Of a stretch of DNA of 64,000 bases, positions 12,547-23,326 are shown in pieces. The notes beneath the pieces are model-generated. The model was not told where the DNA came from. It worked only from the letters and a program-made list of their open reading frames with translations, and made no database searches. The stretch spans positions 62,001-126,000 of the forward strand of contig SNVD02000390.1 in the NCBI GenBank assembly GCA_013180625.2, in the 5' to 3' direction. Each line of letters begins with the position of its first letter. Position 1 is the stretch's first letter. This DNA comes from Boswellia sacra. Its lineage: Eukaryota > Streptophyta > Magnoliopsida > Sapindales > Burseraceae. The position numbers were made by a program, and so were the translations under genes.

Positions 12547-13260
12547 AAATCAACACACAAGCTGCAACTCACACACACAGATGTTGGAGGACCTCAGAAA
12601 ATGTCATCTTTAAATGGTAGTAAGTAATATACTGTATTTATTTATGATTATACCAAATTTTGCTGGATTTATTTCCTTAAATTTGAATATGAGGTCGCTA
12701 ATATATTTTGGAAATATAAAGCATTGGTGGAGAATCAAAGTGGTTGCAAGATGCAGAAGATAAGGTCTAATAATGGGAAAGAATACACAAATGACATTTT
12801 AGATAAGTTTTACGTAGAAGCTGCAATTGAACACCAACTCACAGCTCCTTACACCCCATAACATAATGTTGGAAGTGAGAGGGAAATTGAAGTACTATAG
12901 AGATGACAAGATGTATGCTACATGAGAAAGAATTGCCAAAAAAGCTATGGGCAGAGGATACAAACACTGTAGTTTTCTTGCTAAATAGGCTACCAACAAA
13001 GGTCTTGCAGAAAAAAACTTCATTTGAAGCTTGGTTTGGTTATAAACAAAATTTGTAGAATCTAAAAACTTTTGGTTGTATCTGTTTTTCTTATATGCCG
13101 CAGGTAAAAAGAGACAAACTTGATAAGAAGGCAGAGCAGGAGTTTTTATTGGATATAGTGATTCTTCAAAGGCACACAGAATTTTCCAATCACAAAATGG
13201 AAAAATTTTTGTAAGCAGAGATGTCAAGTTTATGAAGGATAAACAATGGAACTAGGATGA
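12547..13260 (+). pseudogene. Copia integrase core remnant
   Basis: Integrase joins the DNA copy to the genome. HTDVGGP (about 12577) carries the first catalytic Asp. The second site reads IRSNNGKEYTND (about 12760) with Asn in place of Asp, a G-to-A change that would kill catalysis. TAPYTP followed by TAA and HN (about 12845) replaces the usual PQHN near the Glu. Further stops occur at 12544, 12628 and 13254. Confidence 0.75.
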
Positions 13261-13379
13261 GTCTATACAGAAGCAATTGGCAGAGCCACCACAATATTCT
13301 AATAATGACATAGATGATTTCCCAGTTAGAGGTTCAAGATCCTTATCTGATTTTTATGAAACAAGCAATGTTGCTGTTT

Positions 13380-14870
13380 TTGAGCCTATATAATTTAAAG
13401 AAGTAGAGAAAGATGGCAAATGGATTGAAGCAATGAAAGAAGGGCTCAGAATGATTGAAGAAAATGACACTTGGGAGTTGGTGGATAGGCCTTAATGCAA
13501 AAAGATCATTGGAGTCAAATGGGTTTACAGGGCTAAACTTAATACAGATGGTTGTGTAAATAAATACAAAGCCAAATTAGTGGTGAAGGGGTGTAGTCAA
13601 GTGTTTGGAGTAGATTTCTCATAAACTTTTGGTCTAGTGGCACGCTTGGATACAATTAGGATGTTGCTTGCTTTGGCAGCACAATAACAATGGAAGACTT
13701 ATCAGTTGGATGTAAAATTGGCATTTTTATACGGCTATCTTCAAGAGGAGATTTATGCAAAGCATCATAAAGGATTCCAAGTCAAGGGATAGAAGGAGAA
13801 AGTCTACTTGTTAAAGAAGGCCTTATATGGTCTTAAACAGGCTCTTAAGGCCTAGCACAACAGGATTGATGTACACCTTCAAAGTCTTGGATTTGTTAAA
13901 AGTCTGAGTGAAGGTATATTATATGTAAAAGAAACAGATGCTAACTCAATTATAGTTTCTATTTATGTTGATGATCTACTTGTTACAGGAAGTAATGACA
14001 AGTTGGTAAAGGAGTTTAAAGCTGAAACGCTCAAAGTATTTGAGATGACAAACCTTCGCATGATGTCCCCTTTTTTGGGTATGGAGGTGAAGAAAGATCA
14101 TGATGGATTCTTTATAAGCCAAAAGAAGTATGCAAGGGAAATACTCAAAAAAATTCACATGGAAGATTGCAAAAGTACCAACACACCAATGATTTAGAAG
14201 GAGAAATTTAGCAAAGATGATGGAGTAGAAAAAGTTGAGGAAAGCAAATATAGAAGCCTAATTGGTTGCTTGATGTATCTTACAGCCACCAGACTAGACA
14301 TTATGTTTGCAGTATGCTTGCTCTCAAGATTTGTGCATTGCGCCAGTGAAGTGCATTTTCAAGCCGCCAAAAGGAATGTAAGATATATCAAGGGCACAAT
14401 AACTTATGGCATTAAATATTCTTATTGTCAGAACTTTAAGCTTCATGGTTTTTCTGATAGAGATTAGGCAGGCTCTGTCGATGACATGAGAAGTACAACA
14501 GGTTTTTGTTTCAGTTTTGGATCAGGAATTTTCTCATGGTCTTTAAAGAAGCAAGATGTGATAGCTCAAAGTACAGCAGAGGCAGAATATATAACAGCTA
14601 ATGCTACTGTAAATCAAGGAATTTTGATCAGAAAAATACTTGCAGATTTACATATGGAGCAAGATGAGCCAAGGCAGATTCATATAGATGACCAAGTTGC
14701 AATTGCAATGTCAAATGATCCTGTTTTTCATGGCGAGACTAAGCATTTTAAGATCAAGTTGTATCACTTAAAAGAAGTACAAAAGTGTGGCAAAATTAAA
14801 ATGCTTTATTGCAAGACTAACGATCAAGGATCAAGTTGCAAATGTCTTAACCAAGGCTTTGCCAAAAGCT
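13380..14870 (+). pseudogene. Copia reverse transcriptase and RNase H remnant
   Basis: The reverse transcriptase starts near WIEAMKEGL with ENDTWELV, then GVKWVYRAK, YQLDVKLAFL, ALYGLKQA and the catalytic SIYVDDLLVTGS (YVDD at 13964-13975). RNase H follows with SLIGCLMYLTATRLDI, a GFSDRD-stop-AGSVDD motif (usual DWAG) at about 14455, SWSLKKQDVIAQSTAEAEY and the ETKHFKIK end. Stops lie at about 13495, 13622, 13686, 13791, 13854, 14197 and 14466. Nearly all replace a usual Trp or Gln codon. Confidence 0.9.
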
Positions 14871-14927
14871 AGATTTGAAATGTTAAGAAACAAATTAAGC
14901 CTTTGCAGCTACTAAGGCAAGGAGGAG

Positions 14928-15231
14928 TATTGGAAAAGTGCTTTAGTTGCTTCAGTTATAGATTTGCTAAATAATTGGTCAATAGACCAAGTTCTTAGGA
15001 AATAGCTTCAAAATCTTTTTTTGGCTTGATATTAGGAATATTTGGTTAGATGTGGCTTGATATTAGAAAGATATTTTGATTTTCTATAATGTTTTCAGCT
15101 CTATATAAAGAGCATTGCAGTGAATAACAATATGTAATTTGTAGATACAATCTCTTTCCCTTTTTTACTTCCAAATATTTTTTCCTTTTTTGTCATAAAT
15201 TTTCTGCCCTGTTTTTTGTGATATACCATCA
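14928..15231 (+). repeat. Copia 3' LTR
   Basis: 304 bases; its first dinucleotide is TA where the 5' LTR has TG. It is preceded by the purine-rich tract AAGGCAAGGAGGAG at 14914-14927, the expected plus-strand primer. It ends CATCA and is followed by the target duplication AAATG. Confidence 0.92.
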
Positions 15232-16274
15232 AAATGTAAAAACAAAATGTCAAACCCTATCGTAATGGTCCTAATACTAGGTCTCTCTTTCTTTAGTCAC
15301 TATTTTTTGAAACATAATATTCCTTGGATACCGTCCATCACTAGAAAGCATTCAATAATTAGCTTGTTTTCCTCGAGAACATCCACATAAAATAAGCCAA
15401 TCAGCATTAATGTTAGACTAACAAGTGCTCCACTGGCCCCAAATAAATCATGGTATTATGACAAGTTTTAGAACCAGTGTTGGTCTGTTCTACTCCACTA
15501 ACTGGTATAGAAATAGCAATTAGAAATGATTGTTTGCAGGACAGCTAAAATGAAGATAATGATTTCACAGTGAAAATGCTAGCAAAGAAGCCTAATCTGT
15601 GAAACCAGCTGATAGAAATAAAAAGAAACCACAATCTGAAAAGAAAAAATTGTTTTCTGGTTCTTTTCCATCTAAAATCAATTTTATAAGACAAGACTAT
15701 TAAGAAGCAAATCTGATACATAGAGGAAAGCAAATTCAGAGGAACTCAAAATAAACCAAATTATCCACTGATAGAGTACATCAAAACAAATTTGAATTGT
15801 CGAGGAGATGTTGAAAATTTTTAGGAGGCAACTAACTCATTAATAGATCCTCTCCTATAGATGCCTCATCCATTCCACTCTGGTCTTCTGACCTACAAAA
15901 ACTATCTCATCTAATTACATACATAACAAAAAGAAAAATGTTATTGGTAAATTGTAAAATTCACATGCCAATATGTTTTCTAGTTATTTTCCCTTTAAGT
16001 TCTATTTTATCTGACGAGTTTAACAAATCTGATTAGCTAAAAGAAACAAATTCATAGGAACTTAAATGAACCAAATTATCTACCCATGGACCACATCAAA
16101 ACAAAGCTGAATTGTCTAATTAATGTCAAAGTTTTCACAAGGCAACCCTTAAAAAATTCTCTTCTAGAGATGTCTCATCCATTCCACTTTGGTCTTTTAC
16201 TAAACTAACTACAAAATTTAGCAAAAAGAAAAATGTGATATACAATCAGTAAATTGTAGAATTCACATGTCTGT
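15232..16274. repeat. Noncoding sequence with a direct duplication of about 330-base period
   Basis: Segments at about 15650-15900 and 15978-16200 are imperfect direct copies; both include ATCAAAACAAA and GATG(C/T)CTCATCCATTCCACT. There is no coding signal. It lies just downstream of the arogenate dehydrogenase pseudogene, which is read on the minus strand, and may be old 3' flank. Confidence 0.6.
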
Positions 16275-18337
16275 TTAAGATTTTTCCAATCTTTCACTCT
16301 GCTGACGAGTCTTCCCAATAGTACCACCACTGCCAAGCAACTTCACGATGAACAAAACTTTATTTTCCTCCTCGGCTATCAGAAACAATTGCTTGCTAGA
16401 AACATAAAGCAACTGCCTAAACAAATCTTTCTTGATGGACTCAAAGGCCATGTCCAACCTCTCTAATTGCTACAAAGAGTTATTATTATACATTAAAAAC
16501 CCATAATACAATCAAACCTATCTCCTTTGGTATTGTCAACCAAATTCAGCAATGTCTCATACCCTTTCTTGTTAATTGGCGTGGACTCCACTCCAAACCT
16601 CTCCAACACTCTCCCCATTGTGTGAGTCACAAATTGTGAGCCTACAGTGTGCCTGTCATGCTCCACACATCTCCACTGGAAATTCTGGAGGTATGCAGTT
16701 ATAAGAAATATAACAGTAAACTGTAATGTAAATTGGCACTGGAGGATTTTTACGTGGTTCGGTTATAAAAACCTACGTCCACGGACAGCTATAGAGCTGC
16801 AATTCACTATGTTTTTGTTTGTACAATCTTTAGAACCTTTTACAGTGCTGACTCACTCTCACGCATAGACCTAATATTTTACAAACAAAATGTTCGCAAA
16901 GATCCTAAACACTAGTGACACTGCTCACTCTCTGTCACATATAACTTAACAGAACACTGTTAAGTTACACATAACACCCGATGTTTGACGCAGAATTACT
17001 TAAACACTCAACCCTCAAGTTATCTCAAGTGTTTACTAATTCACTCAGACGTAAGCAACAACTCATGTATGATTTTTAACTATCATACATGAAAACAAAG
17101 ACTCAATGAATCAAAGACATAAAGACATCCCTTGGCGTCAAAGCTTTGCAATCATAAAGTCATGGAATGTCGTGATGAACAATCAACAATCTCTCTTGCG
17201 CCAAAGAATCTCTCACTCAATGCTTGCTTCCGACTTTTTCATATATCAATATATATTGAGAGATCTTGATACAATCTTCCTAAAAGTCCTGTAAGAATCT
17301 CAATCAAGATCACATTAGGATTAGGATAAAACAAAATAGAAAAATGCTTTATAGTTAATCTCCTAAAGTAGTAAGAATATATTAACTATCTTTCTATTTT
17401 GATTAGGATACAAAATATTATCCTGATAAAGAGAGACAATTATCAAAATACTTCCTATAATAATTATCTAGAAATAGTAAAATAGGAATAAAATACTTTA
17501 ATTACTTTTATCACAAGTTAACCAAAATTTGAACATGTGAATGTCACATGTTTGACATGAACACCAACATCCACCATTCTACAACCTTCTCTAGCAAAAA
17601 TGTCGAGAAACCTCTCAACTCGACTCAATCTCTCCTTATCATCTCCAATCCTGACTTTATCATACACAAAAGGGAGCCCAATCCACAAATCTTTACCACT
17701 TTGCGGACTGAACATGGGATGTGTACAGAGAATATCAAACTCCTGAGGTAAATAATTGAGGAAAAGATTTATAGGAAACTCCTTAACCGAAAGAACATCA
17801 ACAAAAGGAGTACTTCTCTTCAACCTCTAAAATGGGATAGACTTGACAATTGCTTCAGTGGAGAGAATCGATGTGGAGATGATGAAAACGTCAGGGTGGC
17901 GTTCACAAAGGTCGTGGAGATCAAAACAAAACTCGTCATCAAGTTGTCGAGCGATGTTAGAGTAATCAGAGCGCAAGTAGACAACAAGGGTGTGGTTATG
18001 CTTAGAGAAAGTCATGGCGAGGAAGTGGCCGAAGTTTTCAAAGCCAATGATGGCAATTTTAAGATAGGTTTTCTTGACGTACTACAAATGGAGGTGGGAC
18101 TTGTAGTCCAAAGGCTATACAGCATAAATGGCACAGATGGCGGTGAGGTGGAAGGGTCTGTGGGGTTTGGGAGGGAAGGAGGGAAGTGGGGAGAAAGGGA
18201 GGGATATTGAGAGGGGGGAGGATGGGAGAAAGGGAGGGAGAGAGGAGGGAAATGGAATGTGTAAAGAAGGTTTAATGGAGGAGAAAAGCATTGTTGTTTG
18301 ATCATCAGAGAGGGAGAGAGAGTTTGTGTTTGCAAAG
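16275..18337 (-). pseudogene. Arogenate dehydrogenase (TyrA-type) pseudogene, split by a solo LTR
   Basis: Arogenate dehydrogenase makes tyrosine from arogenate with NADP in plastids. On the minus strand, the Ser/Pro-rich start near 18335 could be a transit peptide. LKIAIIGFENFGHFLA follows (about 18065); it is the dinucleotide-binding loop with Glu replacing the second Gly. Then come DLHDLCERHPDV, FVDVLSVKEFP (about 17790), FDILCTHPMF, GLPFVYDKVRIG, FLDIFAREGCRMV (about 17580), EHDRHTVGSQFVTHTMGRVLERFG (about 16650-16600), GYETLLNLVDNT and AFESIKKDLF. Damage includes a frameshift near the N-terminus, TAG for a usual Gln near 17826, and the 893-base insert at 16677-17569. The coding parts are otherwise contiguous without introns, consistent with the usually intron-poor family. 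Confidence 0.88.
16677..17569. mobile_element. Solo LTR inside the arogenate dehydrogenase pseudogene
   Basis: 893 bases from TGGAAATTC to ACACCAACA, bounded by the exact 5-base duplication TCCAC (16672-16676 and 17570-17574). Removing it and one TCCAC rejoins the dehydrogenase reading between CRMV and EHDRH. It contains TTTTACGTGGTTCGG near 16748. TG...CA ends, 5-base duplication and lack of coding point to a solo LTR left by recombination; the orientation is not fixed. Relative at 440-1308. Confidence 0.85.
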
Positions 18338-18661
18338 AAGAGAGGGAGAGGGAGAGTGGTGTGGAGGGGTTTGTGCTTTATGGGGTAAAGAGGTGGAAAA
18401 GTCTAAACAGGATCTCTCTACTCCCTAGTCTCTTGTAATCAAAATGTTTCATGATTGAGCGTACGCTCTATGCTTGAAAGGGAATTCGGCAATTAATCAG
18501 TAGACAATTGAAGTAACTGACAATTTCTTAATAGATGGAGGTGGTTGGGCAGTGTGGCTACTAGACGCTAGTAGCTCTCAATCAAATTATGTGGTGGTCA
18601 TATTCGACAATATAAGTCCTAAAAGGTAACAAATCACACACCCTCATTGGGTGAACATTTA
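18338..18661. other. Unassigned sequence upstream of the arogenate dehydrogenase remnant
   Basis: Purine-rich near 18340 and otherwise without recognisable features. It would have held the promoter of the dead gene. I see no convincing box. Confidence 0.4.
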
Positions 18662-19229
18662 AGGTATGTTTGACGTGCGGCACAGTATAGAATAAAATAA
18701 TTGTTTACATTGTTTTCAATTATCCTATGTTTGGGTGCGGTCTTTCAACGGAATTGGATAACATTAAGTGGACGGGCTTAGATTAAGGTTGCATAAATAT
18801 CAACGTGTACTACAATGCTTCTTGTACCAGTTTTTGTGAATTTCTTCATCCAGTTTTTGTCTATAACTATCACGAACATATATATGAATAAATAAATATT
18901 TAGAATGTTAAGTTTATTAAATAAATAAATAGTTAGAATATATATAATTTTATGAAATATTTAACAAAAAATTAATTATTTAAATAATTAATTTAATATA
19001 AATATTTTAAAATTATCATAATTTGAAAATTATTTTATTAAAAAATTAATACATTCCAATATAATCTTTTATCAAATGCAATATTGTACAATTTTTATAT
19101 AACACAGTGATAAACTAAACACCAAAAATATATATATATATATACACGCAATCCTATATAGTATAATTAAATACAATACTATCTAATGCAATCATAGATG
19201 CTATCTTATACCGTACATCAAACACGCCA
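18662..19229. mobile_element. Harbinger/Tourist-like MITE, copy 2
   Basis: 568 bases, begins AGGTATGTTTGA and ends TCAAACACGCCA. It is flanked by TTA on the left and TCA on the right, a decayed TTA duplication. Same family as 2692-3247, part of the duplicated block. Confidence 0.6.
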
Positions 19230-19257
19230 TCAGTAGTCTTCTGCATCTACTGATCAG

Positions 19258-20236
19258 TAAAGGTGTGTGTATATATATGGTATGGTATGATATCATCATA
19301 CCATCCATTAGCCTCCATAGGAAGGATTTTAAATTTTTTTATAATACCATACCATTCTTGAATACAATATTATACCACATCCCTATATAGTAGGGAAGGA
19401 CCGGGTATGGTATGATATTTTCGGATGATTGACCAAATTGATCAAAATTTAGATAATATTTTATAATATTTTTTTATGATTTTAAAGCTTTATTTATAGT
19501 TTTTTTTCCAATATTTTGATACTTTGAATTCTTATTTTGACGTTTAATATTATGACTCATAAATTTTGTACTAAAAAAAATTCAAGCAATTATATATCCT
19601 TAACAACACAAACATATCAAGTAACTGCATATTCCATAACAACACAAATAATCAAGTAACAATATATCTATAACAACAAAAATATCAAGTAACTACATAT
19701 TACATAACAACACAAATATTCAAGCAATTAAATATCTATAACAACACAAATAATAAGTACCTACATGTCCAATTTCTTCCACAAATTTCCAACTTCTAAC
19801 CTTCAAGTCCAACATTTAAGTCTTACAAAGTTTCAACTTTTAATCTAGTACAAATTTAAAAAAATAAAAAAATTATAATTCACTTAGAAAGATAATAAAT
19901 ATATTAAAATTAAAAAAATGATTAAAAAAAATTAGAAATAGATGTTACAATAAAATTATTAAAATTACCTCATACTTTCCATGATCAAGAATTTAGAGTT
20001 ACCAACTTTTTCATTATATATTCTGTTAACGTATATAACAATCACATATACATATTATACATAATCAATTATATCACTACACGTGACATAATTTTTAATT
20101 TTTACAAAAAATTATTGTATGATATAATATTTTTAAATTTTTTTAAAAATACCTGTCATCATACCATAACATAAAGAATTTTCAAATTCTTTACCGTATC
20201 ACACCCTATAGTGAATGGATACCATGCACATCCCTC
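19258..20236. mobile_element. hAT-like non-autonomous element, copy 2
   Basis: 979 bases flanked by CTGATCAG (19250-19257) and CTGAACAG (20237-20244). These are the same target duplication as copy 1 at 3276, with one base changed. Internally it is collinear with copy 1 (GGTATGG repeats, then a long AT-rich body). Confidence 0.6.
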
Positions 20237-20299
20237 CTGAACAGCTAGAGTAGAAAACCCGCATTGTGCCAAACAGTGAAGCTATGACTGTGACACATA

Positions 20300-21389
20300 G
20301 GGCGTGTTTGGTGCATCAGTTAGGATAGAATTGGATAGCATTTCACGTATATACTATGTTTGGCATTACAATAACTCAGCATGGGACAGGGTAAGGGTGC
20401 ATAAGGGCTGCATAAGCACTGCATAACACCTACACAAATAAACCCGTCTCCACCCCTGGTATAAGGCCGCATAACTCTTTCTTTACCGTTCACAATCCTC
20501 TCTCACATGATCAAATCACAACTCTTTTCCTCTGCAAAAATCCCAAAAAAAAAATCTTTGCATAATTTGTGATGATTAAAAAAAAATTCAGTAGCGATAG
20601 ACCTCTTCACTGCTGCTTTTACCCTCCCCATTTCTACCTCTACTGCCAACTCTAACTAAGAAATCTCCATGGTAATATATTTCCTTCCTTCCTCCCCCAC
20701 TATCGTTGTTAGCCTTCTCTACCACCAACTCCTACTAAGAAATAGACCGGGCATGGCTTGGGGAATAAAAAAGCAAATAGAAGGAAAGAGAACATTCGCT
20801 ACACCAGGCAACAATTGAAGTTTATTTGAAACAAGAGAAAAAAAGAAGAAGAAGGTTAATGGACGAAACAAGAGGAGAACTAGAGAAGAGAAAGAAAACT
20901 ACAACTTGGATCAAGAATAGACGAAAAAGAAAAGGAAAGCAAGGAGAGTGAAAGAGAGAGATATCATAAAATTAAATATATTATTTATATTAAATAAATT
21001 TTATTTAAAATAATAAATTGTATATTTAAATAATTAAAATATTTAAATTTAAAAACAATTAAGATAAATTCATTTGGTTTTTATATTTTATATTTTTACT
21101 TTTTAATAAAATGTATTCTTTAAAGTTAATGGTTAATCCTAATTTATAAATTTCTATTTTTAATTAAAATTTATGAATTTTTTATTTTATCTATTTTTAA
21201 ATTATTATAAAAATTTAATATTGTCCAATTCAATCTTTTACGAAACACAATATTGTGTAGCATTTATACAATATAATGATAAACCAAACACGATATAGAA
21301 TTTACTCAATCCTATACAATACAATTTCATACAATGATATCCGCTACAGTAATAATTATATAATCATATGTGATACACCAAATGCAGCG
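20300..21389. mobile_element. Longer Harbinger-like non-autonomous element
   Basis: The left end GGGCGTGTTTGGTGCATCAG pairs imperfectly with the complement of the right end, CGCTGCATTTGGTGTATCAC. The last 150 bases are clearly related to the same part of the 556-base MITEs. It is about 1.1 kb, with an unrelated middle around 20600-20960 that is purine/pyrimidine-rich and may be acquired sequence. The flanks ATA and TTA are a poor target duplication, so the exact ends carry one or two bases of doubt. Confidence 0.5.
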
Positions 21390-21674
21390 TTAATGCTTTC
21401 ATACGTATCCCTAATCATTACTCCTCCAAGAAATTATATAATAAAGTTGTTGCATTTTTATATATATTCCATAAACAATTGGACTTATATCTTTGATAAT
21501 AGAATTCTAACTTCAAACTTGTAACTACAATCACATGTTCGAATATAGCGGTGGAAGATGGGATAGCGACTTTGTGAATAGAAGGACGATATTTAAGGTG
21601 CAATAGAAGTCTCCTTAGAATAATGAACAATTCTTACGAAAGAGGTGTCTCTATGATAAGACTACATTCAGGTT

Positions 21675-21676
<2 letters not shown>

Positions 21677-21706
<30 letters not shown>

Positions 21707-21730
21707 TATACATACACATATGTATATATA
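21677..21730. repeat. TA/CA microsatellite
   Basis: Alternating TA followed by CA and CATA repeats. Likely polymorphic. Confidence 0.85.
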
Positions 21731-21769
21731 ATTTTCTTAAAATAATTGTTCAAAGAAATAATGACAAAA

Positions 21770-22052
21770 ATTACTAATGTTAAACAAAAATACATTACCC
21801 AATATTTCTTCCGATAGTATATATGAAATAGGAACTTTTGATTTTAAAATTGCTTATTCAATAAAAGAACGTGAGAAAACTTTAACTTTGCAAAATGAAT
21901 TTGAAGAAATAAGATTACTCAGTCAACTAGCTATAGAAAATTATAAGGAAAAAAGATTAATTATATAAACTTTGGATTAATATAAAAAATAGGAATAGAT
22001 TCTGTAGTATTAATGCTATTAAGGGATGAAACATTATTAAAATTTCAAGATT

Positions 22053-22060
<8 letters not shown>
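21770..22060 (+). pseudogene. Possible endogenous pararetrovirus fragment (Caulimoviridae movement protein)
   Basis: About 90 codons, in two frames with stops between them, resemble part of the movement protein of florendovirus-like Caulimoviridae. An N-terminal segment has a YEIGTFDF motif followed by a charged stretch, then after a break an LRDE and a KFQDSL motif. Such relics are common in plant genomes. The similarity is recognised by eye and is short; there is no reverse transcriptase or coat protein nearby. It is broken by a frame change near 21966 and stops, and truncated by the microsatellite at 22058. Confidence 0.4.
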
Positions 22061-22088
<28 letters not shown>

Positions 22089-22170
22089 GTATGTATGTAT
22101 GTATGTATCTATATATGTATGTTGATGTATGTATCTATATATGTATGTTTGTATCTATGTATATCTAAAA
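22058..22170. repeat. TA and ATGT microsatellite
   Basis: A run of TA dinucleotides followed by GTAT/ATGT tetranucleotide repeats. Confidence 0.9.
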
Positions 22171-23326
22171 AATAATAATAATAGAGCTTTCTCAACTTTT
22201 TTTTAATTATTTAGTTGTAAGAAAGTGAAGGTTAAAAATTTAAAATTAGTTTTCACCTTAAAATGCTTTTTTAAAGGTTTTTTTTTCCAGATCTTAAGAA
22301 ATGTAAAAATGACTGAATATTATCTGCAAGACTCCATTAGATGCATGCTTCTATATTTTATGTCAAGTTGAGATAGGTTAAAAAAAAAAATCCAATATGT
22401 TAAAACCGAATAATTCAATCTAATTTAATTGGATTTGGTCAAATTCATCCATAAAATCCAAAAAAAGAAGTTTATATTAAAAGAATATAGTCCAGTTTGA
22501 TTATGTAAATATTCTAAATATTCTATTATGTAAAGAATATAAACTCAAAACATATATTATATTCAATTTATTTTTGTTAATAAAATAATCTAAAAATATC
22601 GTACATTTTTAGTTTTTCACTACACCATATTAGATTTGATTTCTGTTCTTTAATCAAAGAATAGGCTTGGTTAGATTTTTCTTAAAGAGTGGATTGGATT
22701 GAAAGTTCTTCAAACTAATTAATATATATTAGATTGGATAGGCTAGTAATCATCTAAAATTGTATTCTAGGCTCTTTAAAAATGGATAAAAAGAAAAAAA
22801 AAATGTTGTTTTAGGGGCAGCCCAAAAGCATTTCAGTTTCCTTTCCCCAAACTGTGAAAATATAAAAGAGTAACACTACATACACAACCAAGTTATACAA
22901 CCTAACTCATAGCAAATGGTTATGATTTTATTTTTATTATTTTTTTAACAAAATGCCATAGTTTTTTTAAAGTCAAAAACTAAAATACAGAAAGTTAAAA
23001 GCATTTTCGCTTTCTCATGCTTCTTCTTCTGCTTTCTCACACTTCTTCCACTTTTCATATAATAAAGGGCACATCTAACAATCCTTTGTTATCCCTCTCA
23101 ACAACAAAGCAAGACTATTGAAGACATTCAGAAATTGTAAGATTGGTGTGATCAAATTAGATACATCCCTCCAAAAGATAGAAACCTCTACTTTGCATTA
23201 GTATATTATACTGTGATTTAATAACATATAGGAAACATAACGGGGTTCTATATAATGAGGTTCACCATAAATATGGTGTACTCTATCATGTAGGAGGTTT
23301 TCTATTTACACTGGATTTTTAAGGCT
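22171..23326. other. AT-rich unassigned sequence
   Basis: No recognisable coding or transposon ends. It forms the left flank of the Tat-type retrotransposon, whose exact start I could not fix. Confidence 0.4.

Larger units (their letters stand above)
10620..15231 (+). mobile_element. Complete but defective Ty1/Copia LTR retrotransposon
   Basis: A 4.6-kb element with two similar LTRs, a 5-base target duplication AAATG (10615-10619 and 15232-15236), a primer-binding site matching initiator tRNA-Met and a purine-rich tract before the 3' LTR. Internal domains follow the Copia order gag, protease, integrase, reverse transcriptase, RNase H. The frame is interrupted by well over ten in-frame stops, so it cannot move by itself. 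The polyprotein relics are described separately. Confidence 0.95.
18662..20298. repeat. Duplicated block, copy 2 (matches 2692-4400)
   Basis: Collinear with copy 1 from the first MITE terminus to the segment reading GCTATGAC-GTGACAC. A further Harbinger-like element starts right after it, at 20300. Confidence 0.7.

Noticed and set aside
18012..18335. A Pro/Ser-rich open frame on the minus strand
   Set aside because: The first part may be the transit peptide of the arogenate dehydrogenase, but the rest is out of frame with the conserved domain. Not a separate gene.
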